Position numbers and translations under genes: made by a program | Notes under the pieces: model-generated | What the model was told of the DNA's origin: nothing | The model's database searches: none | The model's input: only the letters and a program-made list of their open reading frames with translations | Shown here: positions 25,396 through 38,724 of the stretch, piece by piece | How the letters are laid out: each line of letters begins with the position of its first letter | Position numbering within the stretch: the first letter of the stretch is position 1 | Source of the DNA: Epiperipatus broadwayi | Lineage: Eukaryota > Onychophora > Udeonychophora > Euonychophora > Peripatidae | Length of the DNA: 64,000 nt | Assembly (NCBI GenBank): GCA_028023455.1 | Contig: JAQFVV010000056.1 | Coordinates: forward strand, 746,001-810,000 | Direction of reading: 5' to 3'

Positions 25396-27337
25396 GAACT
25401 ATTTTGAAAAGAAGAACTGTGTGCTTGATATATTAAATTATATGCTCATGTAGATAATTTTCATGTAAAGGAGTATAATTACTGCAGGAAATGCTATTTT
25501 CAGTCTATTAAATGTTTTATTTTTTTATTAGTCTGTTCTCTACTCATTGCTGCTGGATTTTAGTGATATTGTTTTTTTACTAGTAAAGATTTTTATTTAA
25601 AAAGCAGTTCTTTTATTATTGAGAACTACTTCTATCTAGAGATAGAACATGAGTTTAATGATGATATAAGTTTGAGATATATATGTATATATTGTAATAA
25701 TACAGATTAAAGAGTATATGAAGGTGCTATTTCAGTCACATATTGGTTGTGCTATTTTTAGAATTATGTGTGTGACTGCATGATGATGCAAGTCATCATC
25801 GTAAACATCAATAGTCATCAGTGAGCATGAGCAAAGAATCAACATCAAAACCATTATAAGTAATTTTAAGTTATAAACATAACATAATATCTCCTGCAAT
25901 AATTAGAAAATATCATCAGTTATCTTTTGTGACTGAAATTAAAATAGATCCACCATATAAAATTTTAGGCTAATCATCTTCTATCCAGTGCCAAACTTAG
26001 GGCATAATATAGAAGCAATTATTAACATTTTAATTGCATGCATATATATATGCTAAAAGTAATTGTTAAAAAATACATATATAAAAAAATGCTGGTATCA
26101 TTATAACAATGCTGATCATCATCAAAGCTCTGAGCCATTGTGTTACCATGAATGTACTGACCATCACTAAAATAGTAATTATTATAAAGTGTGAATGGAC
26201 TTTTAAAGATAATCTTTACCTTTAAGTCTGTATAGTTTGAATAATTATAATCATGCAGACATTGCATCAGATTTCATATTCATATATCAATTGTGAATTG
26301 AATATGGGTATTGGCAGGTTTGGACTATTAGTGATCTTGCTTTGAATCATATTCAATGACAGCAGAAGTAGTGTCATATATGTTTAATGACAAGCCACAA
26401 TTATTGTTAGATACCTGATGATCACTGACTATTATTTAATAATAATCTGGTTATGAAATTCATTCGTGTAGTATTTATATAGACGAATAATTGTATTGTT
26501 AATTGCTTGGGGAATCATGAACACTTGGATATTTTGATAGCAAATGAGTTCATGTTTTAATTAGGTTCCTCTTCTGCTAATTGATCTAAGAACTTTTAGT
26601 TCTCAAGATTGTTGCTTTATCATTATAGTAAATCACACTGGTAGCAGCATATTGCCTTTCATAAATCTTGACATCAAGTTTCAGCAGCCAAGATATTAGT
26701 TACTTTGTATGCATCTTACCAGAACAGTGACTGAAATTTTACTAATCATTGCAAATGATAATTCTGATCATTTGTAGAAGAATAAATGCAAACTCACATC
26801 AATTACTTCAAATTCAACCTCTGGGTTTTTTAGCTTTAAATATGTTCATGTTTGTCCATATGCCTGAATACCAGAAGAAGTCTTTATATATTGTGTCAAG
26901 GATAATGATGATCAAGCCCCATCACATGGTTGTTACAGCTTGCAGTGTCTATAAAGTAATGTGTTCATAAATGTACATATTATATTTTTTATGTTTGTTA
27001 TTTTGTGTGTATTATATTTAAAGAACCAAACAGACAATTTAAAACAATGTAGAGATATATTGGGAGATCTATATATGTATGCACATGCATATAATAGTTA
27101 TAAATTATTATTTAAAGTAATTTCAATTTGTTACTCAGAATTATTTTTTTGTCTGATTTGTAGAAAACAACAACAACAAAAATAAAGATTTTTCTATTTT
27201 GTTTTAATCAGTCTAAAAATGCAATTTAATTAAAAATAAAGTAAAAATTAAAGAATTTTTATTTATATAATATATTTATATAGTATGGATTAGATAATTT
27301 GTCTATAACATTTTTTGTTATTTTGTAATCTTTTGTT
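25396..27337. other. AT-rich DNA, nothing recognised
   Basis: Many ATCATC/GATGAT words at 25640-26740 give a weak texture similar to 57.7-58.6 kb, but no definite repeat unit could be aligned. Open frames are short and low-complexity. Confidence 0.6.
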
Positions 27338-27615
27338 AAAATATATACAATCCATGCACAAACTTCTCCATAAATCTTGATTTATTATATGTACTATTAT
27401 AATTGTACAATAATATACTCCAGCGTTTTCCACTATATTATTTTATAATATAATTGTACATTAATATACTCCAACATTTTGACTATATTATTTTATAATA
27501 TAGTCAGAATGTTGATGTAGTCAGAACATTGGAGTATATTATTATACAATTATAATAGTTCATAATAAAATAAATCAAGATTTATAAAGAAGTTTGTGTG
27601 AATTGTATATATTTT
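27338..27615. mobile_element. Palindromic MITE, 278 bp, nearly full-length inverted arms
   Basis: The two halves are inverted copies around a centre near 27493. The outer arm begins AAAATATATACAAT, continues through CACAAACTTCT, ATAAATCTTGATTTATT and CTATTATAATTGTA, and returns on the other side as the reverse complement, ending near 27615. A repeated inner TATATTATTTTATAATATA block lies near the centre. No protein-coding capacity. Arm identity is about 85-90 percent. Confidence 0.75.
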
Positions 27616-28659
27616 GAAATTAATGGGCTATTTGTAAAATAAAAGTCTGTTGTTATTTTTTAATTTATGTGCAATCTTTTATTATTGGTTAATTAAAAAA
27701 AACTTTTCTGGTAATTAAATTGATTTAAAAAAAGGGCCAGCTGGGTTCTCGAATATTCTTTTTCATGTGTCTGTAAAAGATAGGCTAGTGGCATAAAGAA
27801 TATTTTTTTTTGTTTGCAGTAGTAGGTGTTAATTGGAATAGAGCTGATTATGGCTTTTATAAAAAGTTTTGTTCTAGACAGTGATTTTCCAGAGAATGTG
27901 GTATCATATTTAGGGTGTTTGTCCATGACTTTATAAAAAAAATTTAAGTGAAGAATCTTGAGAAAAACTTTAGATCTTTAAGTTAAAAACTAAGTGTAGT
28001 AATCAACCTCAGAAAAAAATTATCATTTGGAGTTCAAATTATTTAATGGCCACAATTTAGACAAATGGGTCAAAGCAAGCACTATGGAATAAACACATTA
28101 TAGTACTTGGTCTTCCTTTCATCAGCATCACCATGTGATTCTTTTACTGTCTGATAAAAAAACCAATATATCCATTGGGAAATGATGTGGAAAGTTTAAA
28201 GTGGAAAAAAAAAGAAAATTTGTGAATTTATTATAAGCTCTGGTATATTTTTTATGGTGCACATGCAGATATTTGAAGCCCTGAACCTGTACTCAGTGAG
28301 AGAAGAAAAGCAAAAGAAGAATGGAATGAAACTTGTGTATTTTTTCCCTCTCTTTTCTAAGATAGACTACCTTCAGATGTATATTTATCATTATAGTTTT
28401 ATGTATAAAAGATAATCCTATCCCCAGGAAGTAAGTTTGCTTATTTATGTTTTTTATATACGTTGATAAATAGCAAATTTCATATGATAATAAACAGTTA
28501 TGGTGTATATATTAAGAAAAGCTTATTTATTGTTTTTAACATAATATGCTAAGTTTTTTAACATAGTATGCTAAGCATGCTTCCAACTAACTGATAATCA
28601 CAATCATAGAAACAATAGTTGAAGAGAAATGCATAATTTATGGAAATGGAGAGTTGCAG
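27616..28659. other. AT-rich DNA, nothing recognised
   Basis: No gene seen. A splice-donor-like GAAGTAAGT near 28429 is preceded by stops in all frames. Confidence 0.65.
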
Positions 28660-30420
28660 TTTGTTGATTATGAAATGTAAATGAGTTGATTTCCATAATT
28701 CATTTTGTTGAAAGGGGGTTTAAGAATCTTTCTTATTAATGGTGTTTGTATTATTGACCATGTGCCAGGGCTCTTTGACTTTGTGTTTTGCATCATTTCT
28801 CTCAAATCAGATAACACTGGGTGTTCAAATATATGACCATGCTTGGCTTCATGCTTTAAGAATATAGATCTAAATTCAGCATTAGTTTTAGCTCTATTGT
28901 ATTGATATATGGGCTGGGTTACCCTCATTGTGAGATTGGCTTGGAATTCACCAAAGTATTAACAGCATTGCATTTTGTGTTGTTGCATGTGATTTTGTAT
29001 GCAACTTGGGGAAACCTGCTGTGGGGAAAATTTGTCTTTAGGGTTGTTAATTTAATGGTTCAGCGTGGGAGGGATGCAAAAACCTATTCTATATTTTTCC
29101 AATCAAATTTGGCTTATATTCTTGGTTGAACTGGGCATGCGGTTTTTTGTCTTGTAGCATAGATCTGTTTCTAATTTTGGCATAGAATGTTTTAATGATT
29201 TTAATGATTATTGTGTATTTGTAGCCAATGTCGCATAAGTCCTTAATGTATGTGTCTATGTTCATTTTCCAGTCAGATTCAAATTTGCACAGATTACAAT
29301 TTCTGTGCAGAAACACTTTGAAATCTGAGAATTTATGAGTGGTGAGCATTAGTGGCTCAGAGTGCATTGCTCCTCACATGTGGACAGGTTTAACCATCAT
29401 TTTGTAATTCAATTGACAGCCATCATGCTGAACATACAAATCCAGAAACCTTATTCATTTTTGTATGTTTTCACATTGTATAGTCCATTGTAGTGATTAT
29501 TTCTCTAATGGTCATTCTTTATTTCATTAATTTGCACCTCTAGGGCACAAATAATGAAGTCTTCTACATATTGCATGTATAAAAGGTCTGCTGTCGACTT
29601 CAAGTCTTTTGGAATGATGTCTTTTTGGAATTTCATTAATGTGATATTGCTTATCATGCTGGGAATGGGAATTGCCATTGACCTCCATCTTCCATTTTAT
29701 AATATTAACCATTAGAGAGGACTGATATGTCATCATTAATCCAGTTCAGACATTCAATTTTAGGATTGTATTCCAATTTTACTAGAGCCTCTCATTATTT
29801 CAGTAGATTGTTTTTTGGATATAGAACTGTACAATTCTGTAAAGTCCAGTGATGCAATTCTGTCTTGGTTTTGAATTTTTAGATCTTTAATTTTGTTTAT
29901 GCATTCAAAAGATGATTTAACAGTGAACCTGCTAAATTCAGTTTGATTGGTGAGCCATGTGTTTATCATTTTCATTGCATTATAAATACAGCCAATGAAT
30001 ATATGCTGAAATACTACCAGTTAGTAAATGCCTTATTACAGTATTTTCTAAGAATCAAAGAAGTAAATTTATCTTCGGTTTTTTTTTAGTTCTAAGAATC
30101 TTCTGGTTTAAATTTTAACTTAGTAATTTATATATCAATTTTTGTAGTGTAATCTTGTTTATTTAGTAAAATGGATCAATTTCCTTTGTTGTTTTTTTTA
30201 CACAAATAATGTCATTTTCATGAAAATATTGTTTTGTCGCCTCAATATCTTTCAACCAATTATTATTTTTTATCTTGATTGGGTTTTGAATTGTTGCTTG
30301 TGTGATTTATCCAATTATCTTTTCTCTTTGCATGTTATCTGTATATTTTGTTTTATACATACCATAATTTCTCTCATTGAATGCTTCCAGGGCAGGCCCA
30401 TGATCTAAAATTTTCTCAAT
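28660..30420 (-). pseudogene. Old Penelope-type reverse transcriptase remnant
   Basis: Read on the minus strand with several frame changes, RT landmarks appear in the right order. About 29840-29790 gives SLDFTELYSSISKKQ, comparable with the SFDVMSLFTNIPIDE motif of the element at 59-60 kb. About 29690 gives a KMEDGGQWQFPFP stretch at the place of the GTPMGSP turn. About 29590-29530 gives ADLLYMQYVEDFIICA at the place of LRYIDDTFVI. Upstream (30420-30080) a NERNYG..KYTD peptide and a downstream ENDIICVKK box fit the N-terminal fingers. Downstream (29370-29090) lies an IDTYIKDLCDIGYKYTIIIKIIKTFY segment like the Penelope linker. A GIY-YIG domain is not recognisable in 28930-28668. More than ten stops or shifts: long dead. 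Confidence 0.55.
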
Positions 30421-31336
30421 ATTTTTTGGAGAATTATTCTCTATTATGTGTCTATGGATGTAGGTATACATTTAAATTTTAAGCAAAATATGTTGAAATC
30501 TTAGTATGATTTAATGAGATATACTTTTGTTAGGATAACTTTTTATTTTATTTTTTTTCAAATTGCGTATCAAATAAGTATTTGTATACATATCTGGATA
30601 TATATCTTTCTGTATAATCAAAGAAAAAGAGGAAGGGATCTTTCATTTATATTAAGTGAATATGTACCGTAATTTGTTTTTTTGTTGTTGTTGTATTAGT
30701 TTAACTATTCTTATGCTTTAAATATTAGTAATTGATTTTGAGATTAATCAATTATGTTATAATCTAATTAATAAGTATCTAGTTGTCTCCATATTTCACT
30801 CCATGCAAATTTAAATTATTAATTCTAGTTTTATTATCCATCCGTTTATTCTGATAATTTAAGAGTACTGAGCAAGCTTATACTATTGGGATTACAATAT
30901 TAGGAATTTTAAGTCTGTATTTCTACATGATCTGTAGCAATGCATTCTTTCTACGAGAGAATATTACCTCTTAGAAAGTAGTGCATGAAGGTAAGTTTGA
31001 ATTAGGCCTTTCAAAAGTACTCTGTTTAGAATGAACTTTGCAGATCATTATAGAGATGTACATAGAAAGAGATCAGGAAATATAGCTAATAACAATTAAT
31101 TTGATCTCTTTTATAATATTACAGCATACCGAGATTAGAACATATTTGATCATATTGTTGGCTTGAAATAATTCCATGTGTGGTGTGTGCACCACATGAG
31201 AAACTATAATAATCAAATTCGTTTGAATGTAATTTGAACGAATTTGAACTATATTCAATAGCTGCCCTGATTATTACATGACATTGACCAAGCATGGTCT
31301 AGTAAATGGGATTTAGTAAAAGTTCCTGTTGCAAAC
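30421..31336. other. AT-rich DNA with one short hairpin
   Basis: A perfect 11-bp stem occurs at 31213-31247 (TCAAATTCGTT with AACGAATTTGA, 13-base loop). The rest shows nothing. Confidence 0.6.
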
Positions 31337-31344
31337 TATATTAT
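31337..31344. repeat. Left target-site duplication of the hAT element (TATATTAT)
   Basis: The same 8 bases occur at 34175-34182, immediately outside the other end. Eight bases is the hAT target-duplication length. If the ends are instead set at the canonical CA (right end) the duplication is only a partial match, so the exact boundary is open by one or two bases. Confidence 0.55.
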
Positions 31345-34174
31345 TAAAGGGGTGGGCACACATGAAGTTAATGAGAGCTACATGCCAGTTTTTTATATAC
31401 TTTAAAGAACCACACCATATTATTTAAGTAAACAAATATAAATATGTATAGTCAAATTTTATTTAACTTAATTAATATGATGACATATTCTACACAAGTT
31501 TTAAGTGCAGTATAAATTATATAAGAAAATATAATTAAGAGAAAGAAATTAAAGTATGAAATAATTATTTCAAAATTTTAATAATAAAATATAATAATAA
31601 AAATTCATTAATAAAAAATACCACATTTAATGAAAATCTTTGGTTAAATATTTGAAATTTGGCTATAATTTGTTAAAGCTATTCGTAGCAATTCTGTGAG
31701 ATATTGACTGGTCAACTGTGAATGATTCATTGTGAAGTACAATTCCCAGCAATATGTTGTACTAAAAAATCAAAATTAGACAGCAAGCAGCTTTCTTTAA
31801 GTGTGGATATTTTGATTCTGGTATAAGTTTCCAAAATTCAATTAAAGAACTAGATTTATGATGCATTTCTCTAATAATACCAATTCCCCAGCTTTTTCAA
31901 CAAGTATTATTTTAGAACTGGGAAATTTATTTTCAATAATATCACAAATAAATTGGTACCCAAAATATGCAAATGTAGAATTTAAAACTTTTCAAATCAT
32001 CAAACCTACATTTGAAATCTACTTGCAATTCTTCCAATTTTTTTTTATATTCATCTATTTTTTTCTTCTTTGATATTAACTGTATATTTTGATACTTGTG
32101 GGAAATGATTAAATACTCTGAACTTAAGATTTGCATAAAAAGTCAAAGTTTATTCTCAAACTAAATATTGTTTGGGACAAATCATTAATTATTTTTCCTT
32201 ATGTTCTGTAATGTCTATAAGGAACCTTTAAGTCCGAAAACCAAGTTTCATTTTCTAATTCTAGGTATATTTTTCCTCTTTCTTTTAAAAATGTTGTAAT
32301 AGGATTTAGTAGTTCCTCAATATGACTCAAAACGTTGTAAGTTGAAGCCATCTTATAACAGATCATAAGGAGAGATCATTAGGCAAATCTGTTTCTTCAT
32401 TTAATTCTTCTAAAAAGTTCTTAAATAATAATGTGTTTTTGGCATTTGTTCTAATTAGATTCACAATCTGCAAAATAATCTTCCATATATTTTCATATTT
32501 TGAGTATTTCACTTCACTGTGAGATGGCTTCGATTAATTATGCAGTGAAGAGGTACAAAACATGGAATTTTAGGATCATTGCTTAAAAGACCAGTAAGAC
32601 CTAAGTTTTTCCTATTATTTCAGGGACTCCTTTAGGCACAAAACTTGTAAGTTTATCATGATACAATTCAAACCTGTTCATTACCTTATCAAGTGCATTT
32701 TTGACATAATACTCCCAGTTGTTTTGGTAAGAACTAGTAGGTCCAACATTTCTTCTTTCACATTTGTCTGCAGATATGTAGTGGACAAAAATGGCTAATT
32801 ATTGAACAACTGAATGTCTGTAGACTCTTCAAGAATGAAACTGAATGCTGTACAATTTTTCAAATCACTCATCAAGCTATTTTCAACATTTTTACTAATT
32901 TCACTAATACCAACGCTCATTTGTACAACATGGCATAAAAATATCTGATCAATTTATGCAGTTTTGTATTATCTGAATCCAAAACTTTAACCACTTCTTC
33001 TGAGTTCTTTTAATCAATTCTTCTCCATATGGATGTTTGGCACAAACAATATTTCAAATTAGCAAAAAATTAGCTTTGTTGGCTCTATCATCTTCATGAC
33101 TAAAAGAAGACAACAGTGTTTGTTACTTATGAAGACCTGATTGCAATGACTTCAAATTCCTCTGTTTGCAATTTTTAATTCTGTGTATATTGAATTGAAA
33201 AGTGGGAATGACTTTACTTCATAATGTCAACTTAAATTTCTTACTTTGTAGTTTCCATTTGTAACTTTACAAATAAGACACAACTTTTCATTATTATCAA
33301 TAAAAGCAAATTTTTTACCCATTTTTTCTCAAAGATTCTATTTTTTTGTTCGTATTTTCATTTTTTGATATTTTCTGAAGTCATGTTAACAAAAAATTTA
33401 AGTAAATTGATTTCCAAAGTCTGAAATTCAAACAATATATATATAATTAAATGAAATAAAAATGTCTAAATAGTAATTGTTGTTTAAAAAGATTCGTACA
33501 TGGTGCAATAAATTGTCGAAGAAATAAGGGTTGTTAAAATAAAACATTTTTTTTGGCTGATATTTTTCTGATAATTCTAAAATGTTTGTTTAATTATTAT
33601 TTACCATCAAAAATAGAAAACAACGTAACCAAAATCAAGCAAATACTGTTCAGTTTTATTTTCAAGAGTTTTTTTGTATAATTGTTTTAAAAAAACATGA
33701 AACTCTAAGTGCACTAATTATAAATAATTAAACCAAATTTTGTAATGTGCGCACATATCTTCCAAACTTGTGCAGACACCTTGGAAAAATTACACATCAT
33801 AAATAAGTCTACTTACCAGATTTTTTGAAAAAAATACGAAATAATACATTTAGCTGATAGGAAAACTATTACTGAAATACATAGCCACAAAATTGCACAA
33901 GTCTTAAGTATCAATGTGTTCACTCCGTACACACGTAGTAATTTTTATAAGATTCAGTAGATGTCATTAACATATATTTTGCTAATATATTTGAAAATAC
34001 TATGTATATACATACATTATGTAATTTTTAATAAAATAAGTATTACAAATGTTTGATAAAAATTTCTATCACATAAATTTTTGTGAAATTAAAAAAAAAA
34101 ACAATAAAAATAAAATTGGATTTCAATGGGAGCAGCCCTTAGCTTGACTAAGAGCAGCATTTGCCCACCATTGA
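31345..34174 (-). mobile_element. hAT DNA transposon (BED/GTF2I-ZBED-like group), inactive
   Basis: About 2.83 kb, with imperfect terminal inverted repeats. The left end reads TAAAGGGGTGGGCACA and the reverse complement of the right end reads TCAATGGTGGGCAAAT; GGTGGGCA near the tip is typical of this hAT group. The element encodes one minus-strand transposase, now heavily mutated. Size, single unspliced frame, end motif and 8-bp flanking duplication all agree with a full-length autonomous copy that has since decayed. Confidence 0.75.
31640..33384 (-). pseudogene. hAT transposase remnant (BED finger, RNase-H-like core, C-terminal dimerisation region)
   Basis: The order matches SCAND3/ZBED/GTF2I-repeat-associated hAT transposases. 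Near the start (ATG at about 33384) is an EKKWVKKFAFIDN stretch, then CLIC (33281-33270) and a later HYE, forming the BED-type zinc finger. About 32930-32810 gives SVGISEISKNVENSLMSDL, then FILEESTDIQ, the site of the usual LALDEST box with Asp replaced by Glu. About 32570-32530 gives an IPCFVPLHCIINR box like the usual HCIIHR segment. About 32070-31960 gives the KLEELQVDFKCRF helix region, and about 31830-31650 gives LIEFWKLIPESKYPHLKKAA followed by a decayed hAT dimerisation stretch and RIATNSF. Numerous stops and shifts break the frame. The transposase would have cut and pasted the element in the nucleus. Confidence 0.75.
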
Positions 34175-34182
34175 TATATTAT
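34175..34182. repeat. Right target-site duplication of the hAT element (TATATTAT)
   Basis: Identical to 31337-31344, directly outside the right terminal repeat. In AT-rich DNA a chance match is not negligible. Confidence 0.55.
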
Positions 34183-37100
34183 GTCATTTGTCTGATTGCC
34201 TTGAATTTCATAGTAATCTGTTATTGTTTTGTCTATCCATTTTATTTAATAAAAATGAAATCAACTGCTTATTAAATCAAGATTTTTACAATAAATGAGG
34301 GACAGATATCGTTATATTTTATAAATTAATTTACCAGTTTAATTTAATTAACTGTTTATTTGTACCTTTAGCAATAACATAGTGTCATTTTTTAAAAAAA
34401 ATTCTGCTATGTATATATAAGAATTTAAGCAATGAGCCAGAAAAGCAGAAATAAAAGATTATTTCTTACTAATATTAAAAAAACAAACATTTTTTTAAAT
34501 GAAACAATAAAACTCAATAAACAAAATTGCTAAGCTCAATTCAACTGATTTTTGTAAATCTTTTAAATTTCCAATTTAGTGCTTACTTGTTTATTTCTAT
34601 TATAAGCTATGAAAATAATATTAGTGTTTTTTTTAAATTCTATTGCATTATTTAATGTTGTCATGAAAAATTTTTCCAAATAAAAATTATGTAGAATTGA
34701 CAACAAATGCAATGCTGTTAGAAAAGCTATTGTCTGGCACATAGTGCATGAGTACACAAAATATTTCTGTGCTTTCTCTTTTATGTAGAGTGTCAGAGCT
34801 GTTTTTCATACTTTGAAAGCTTTTCTCATTTAATTTAATTCATGTATTGTTAAAGTTATCAAAAAATAATTTTTAAATAAAAAAAGTTAATATTGGTTGG
34901 CTAGATCAATGATATATCACTTTTTATGCTTTTTATATTTTTCTATGAACCAGAAAAAAGTTATTTGTGACAAAATAGAAATGATTTTTTAAGTGTGAAA
35001 ACAGAAAATTTTAACTAAATCTCAATGATTTGTGGATTTTTATGGTCTTTAAATTTTTATTTTATCCTTTTAAAAGTTTGATTTTAGTGAAAACTAAAAT
35101 CAAACTGGGCAGTACTGTTTTTAAAATTTAAATATGTTTAGCAATTAATTTTATTTGTATTTTTATATCTATATTTTTAATTTTATGTTTTTTTAAATGA
35201 TTGGATGCTAAATTTACTTTAGGTAGAAGGCCCAAAACCAATTATTGTATTGCTTTACAAATATTTCTAGGTATGCAAATACAAACAGATTGTATAATAG
35301 ATGAACAACTGGAATCATTTATATTTATTGTAGATTCCAATGTATATAGATATGTATATTTTGTTTTGCATCATTCTTTTTTAATAAGCATTATCCTAAG
35401 TAGTGGTAAGTGGAAGAATAATGTCTGATTTAATTTATTTGACAGATACAATACTATACATTAAATATTAAAAATAATAATAATAATAAAAGAAAACTTA
35501 AGAAACATTAACTCATCCTATTAATTTAATTTTTGAACATGGAGATTGGATTAAAAAATGAAACGTAAATTAGCAAAAAATACAAAGAACTATGGAAAGA
35601 AATATTTTGGGAACAATATAAAGAGATAGAAAAGTAAATGAAGATAAGTTGATCACAAACCCAAGTTGAAGGGAGAGGGGATGATGTAATGCACCAGGAT
35701 AACTTTTTACATTTTGAAAAATATACTTATTAGAAAGAAACTCGAGGGAATAATAATTTCAAAATAGTTTCTAAGTTGTTGTAGAAAATAAATCTTGAAA
35801 TAGGCATTTTGGAGATGTATTGAGAAACTTACACTGAGCTATTATTGATGATTTTGTATACAGAGCTTATAAAGTTCTGATCACTATGAAAAAATTGATT
35901 TCAGATTTTCATTTTTTTTTGTCACTTCCAAAAAAATTACTGAGATGTAAAATATGAGAAATTTATTTTTAATAATTTCATTAAATATTTACTCTTACAT
36001 GTATTACCTATATTTGTAAACTTTATTATCTTTTTCCCAAGTTAATTTATAACTTTTTTTTACATTTTGAAAAATGAAGTTGAATGAAAACATTTAAATA
36101 CTATATGATTTATTCTTAATATTATTTTTATTTCATTTTACAGTCATTTTGCAATTGTGTTTTATATTTAAATTCTGAGGATTTATTGTGTATGTATATC
36201 AATTCACAATGAAACCATATCAAAGTACATGACTTTAGTTATATGCTATCCAATAAAAAATGGAAACAAATAAAAAAGCATTAACATTAGTAAATTTAAT
36301 ACATTTTATGATGCATGAGCAACAACTCTTTTATCTCTGCGCACCCTACATGATCATATTTAACAGATTTTACAATATGTCTTATAGGATCACACACAAT
36401 CTTATTTATTATTAATATTTTTTCAGATTATGTTGAAAGCACATACTTTTTATACTTCCTTTATTATACTTTAGGAATATGATGTGCAGTGTTTTGTGTA
36501 ATAGGATATATTCTAAACATAATGCTAAAAGTTTTATAAAATTTTAGAACATACTAAAAGTTGAAACTAACTTAAAAACACTAAAATAAGTAGAGATATC
36601 CTAATTTCTTGATAACAAGACATTATCATGTTTCTATAAGAGAAAACAGTTTTGAAAAAAAAATATTGCTCTGAACATATTTAATAATGATGAAAATTAA
36701 ACATTTCATTATTTTATTTAAAAATAAAAATATGGCACAATAAGTGTTTATTGTATTTTTATTTTTTCATTGAATGATAAGTGAACGCAAACTCTATAAA
36801 ATATATATAATGTGTCCTTCATTTTATTATTAATAATTACATTATTATAAATTTTGTTTATATTATAATCTTAATTTATATATGCATATATATATATATA
36901 TAAACTTCTGTTATATATGTGTGTATGTGTTGGACACTATTGTATACTTATAGTTCAATGAACCTTATTCTATTCTAATCAAAGTTTATCAACTAAATGT
37001 GAACTATTATACCTTATTTATGTTTGTGCATGAAGAGGGCTTGAAGCAAAATATAGCATAGTTCATTACTTCAGTATATAATAAATAATTAATTAGTCCT

Positions 37101-38700
37101 TGTATAAGATATATATGTTATGTATACAGGTGTACTGTTATTAATTCAAATAGCCTTTCACATTTTTATGACTGGCAGATTTCATCTTTAGTAATCACAC
37201 AATTTTTAAAAGTAATAATAAATACATTTAAGTAAATTGATATACATATTTTAAAATAAAATTAATAAAAACAATTAATAAATACTGGTAAATTAATAAA
37301 CCTAAATTTACGAGAGAACATTGTTTCTATTTTGATTTTTTTTAATTGACATGCTGTACATAGTGATAATTTTAATATTTTTTTACAATTGGACCATCTG
37401 AATTTATGTAATCACTAACTTTTTTAGGGTCATTTAGTTCAATAATTCAATTTCATTGAGAATTGTTAGATGTTTTTCTAAAAAAAACATGTTAGTTCCA
37501 CAGCTTTAGATCAGTTTTTAATGTTAACATAACTCATATTAATGTTGAATTTTTAAAAATATTGTAAATTCAATTGAACTATTTTTATTGATTTTTAATT
37601 GGAAAAAAAAATCTGAAGATCTCAGTATTTTATGGATAGTCAGCAAATATCAGTTGTCTTTACTCTTTTGTTCTCTAAGGAGATTTATTATAGGGGTGTT
37701 CTTTCTTTCTTGATGATGCTTCATGTGAAACTCATCAATAACTTCATCATCTGTTAAAATGAATTTGGTATTAGAGAATTTTTTCAAATATTTTAATAAT
37801 TGTAAAGTAAATATCAAATTTTAAAAAGAGAATTTGATAGATTTATCAAAAATTCACCTTCATTCATTTACATTTAAAAAATTAAAAAAAGTTCATTCAT
37901 TTTCTGAAAATGTGATTACACTAACTTAATTGATGACAGTTACAGTATATTGTTCTTATTTCCAAGTTATTTTTTAAATATTTAAAAAGGTCAAATGTGA
38001 TTTTTTAGAATATTATTCATTTATAAAATTAAATTAAAAGAAATCAAGTTCATTATATCGAGTTTCACTATAAAATAAAGATTTTACAAAGAAGTGAAAG
38101 GATCAGCATTTTCAAAAACTATCATCAGGTGGAACAATAAAAAATGTCCAATTGTTAAAGAGTTAGTATGGTTGGCTTTATTTCAAGGGGAAAAGAAAAA
38201 TTTTAATTGTTAAATCTTACTGCTAAAAGTATGTTACAGAAATTTTTTAAAAATATTTTACCAACCTTTTTTACTAGTTGCTAATTTTTATTACAGTATT
38301 TTTTTTTCTCATTTGGATATACACAATAGTTTTCTGTAATCAAATAAATGTATGCAATTTTGAATTTACTTTTTTAAATGAATTAATTTTAAATTACCCC
38401 ATACACGGTTTGATTACTAAATATTTCCCATTGTATTATTATAGTTACAGTTATGTATTTCAATGACATTATTCATTTTGGTAAATTTTATGAATCCATG
38501 AAGGGTTTGAACCTAACAGGATAATCTTGTGAACAAGTTTCTGACAGTTAAATTTATGAATTTGCCACCATACACAGCATTAGCCGAACTGCATAAAAAA
38601 CTCATGAGTCATAGCCTTGGTATATCTTTACCTTAAAGTTGTGTTCATTGCAAACAAGTGGCATTGTTTTGCTGAGTTGTGTTTATTATTGTTCCTGTGG
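34183..38700. other. AT-rich DNA, nothing firmly recognised
   Basis: Long T- and A-rich stretch. About 37648-37770 has a minus-strand open segment (DDEVIDEFHMKHHQERKN) between an AACAG acceptor-like site and a GTAAAG donor-like site, too weak to call an exon. An ATATAT run lies at 36885-36901. About 38500-38700 is slightly less AT-rich. Confidence 0.55.
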
Positions 38701-38724
38701 GTTTTACATGACATTGTGAGAATG

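Noticed and set aside
37648-37770. Minus-strand exon-like segment (DDEVIDEFHMKHHQ region)
   Set aside because: Short, weak splice sites, AT-rich, and no recognisable similarity.
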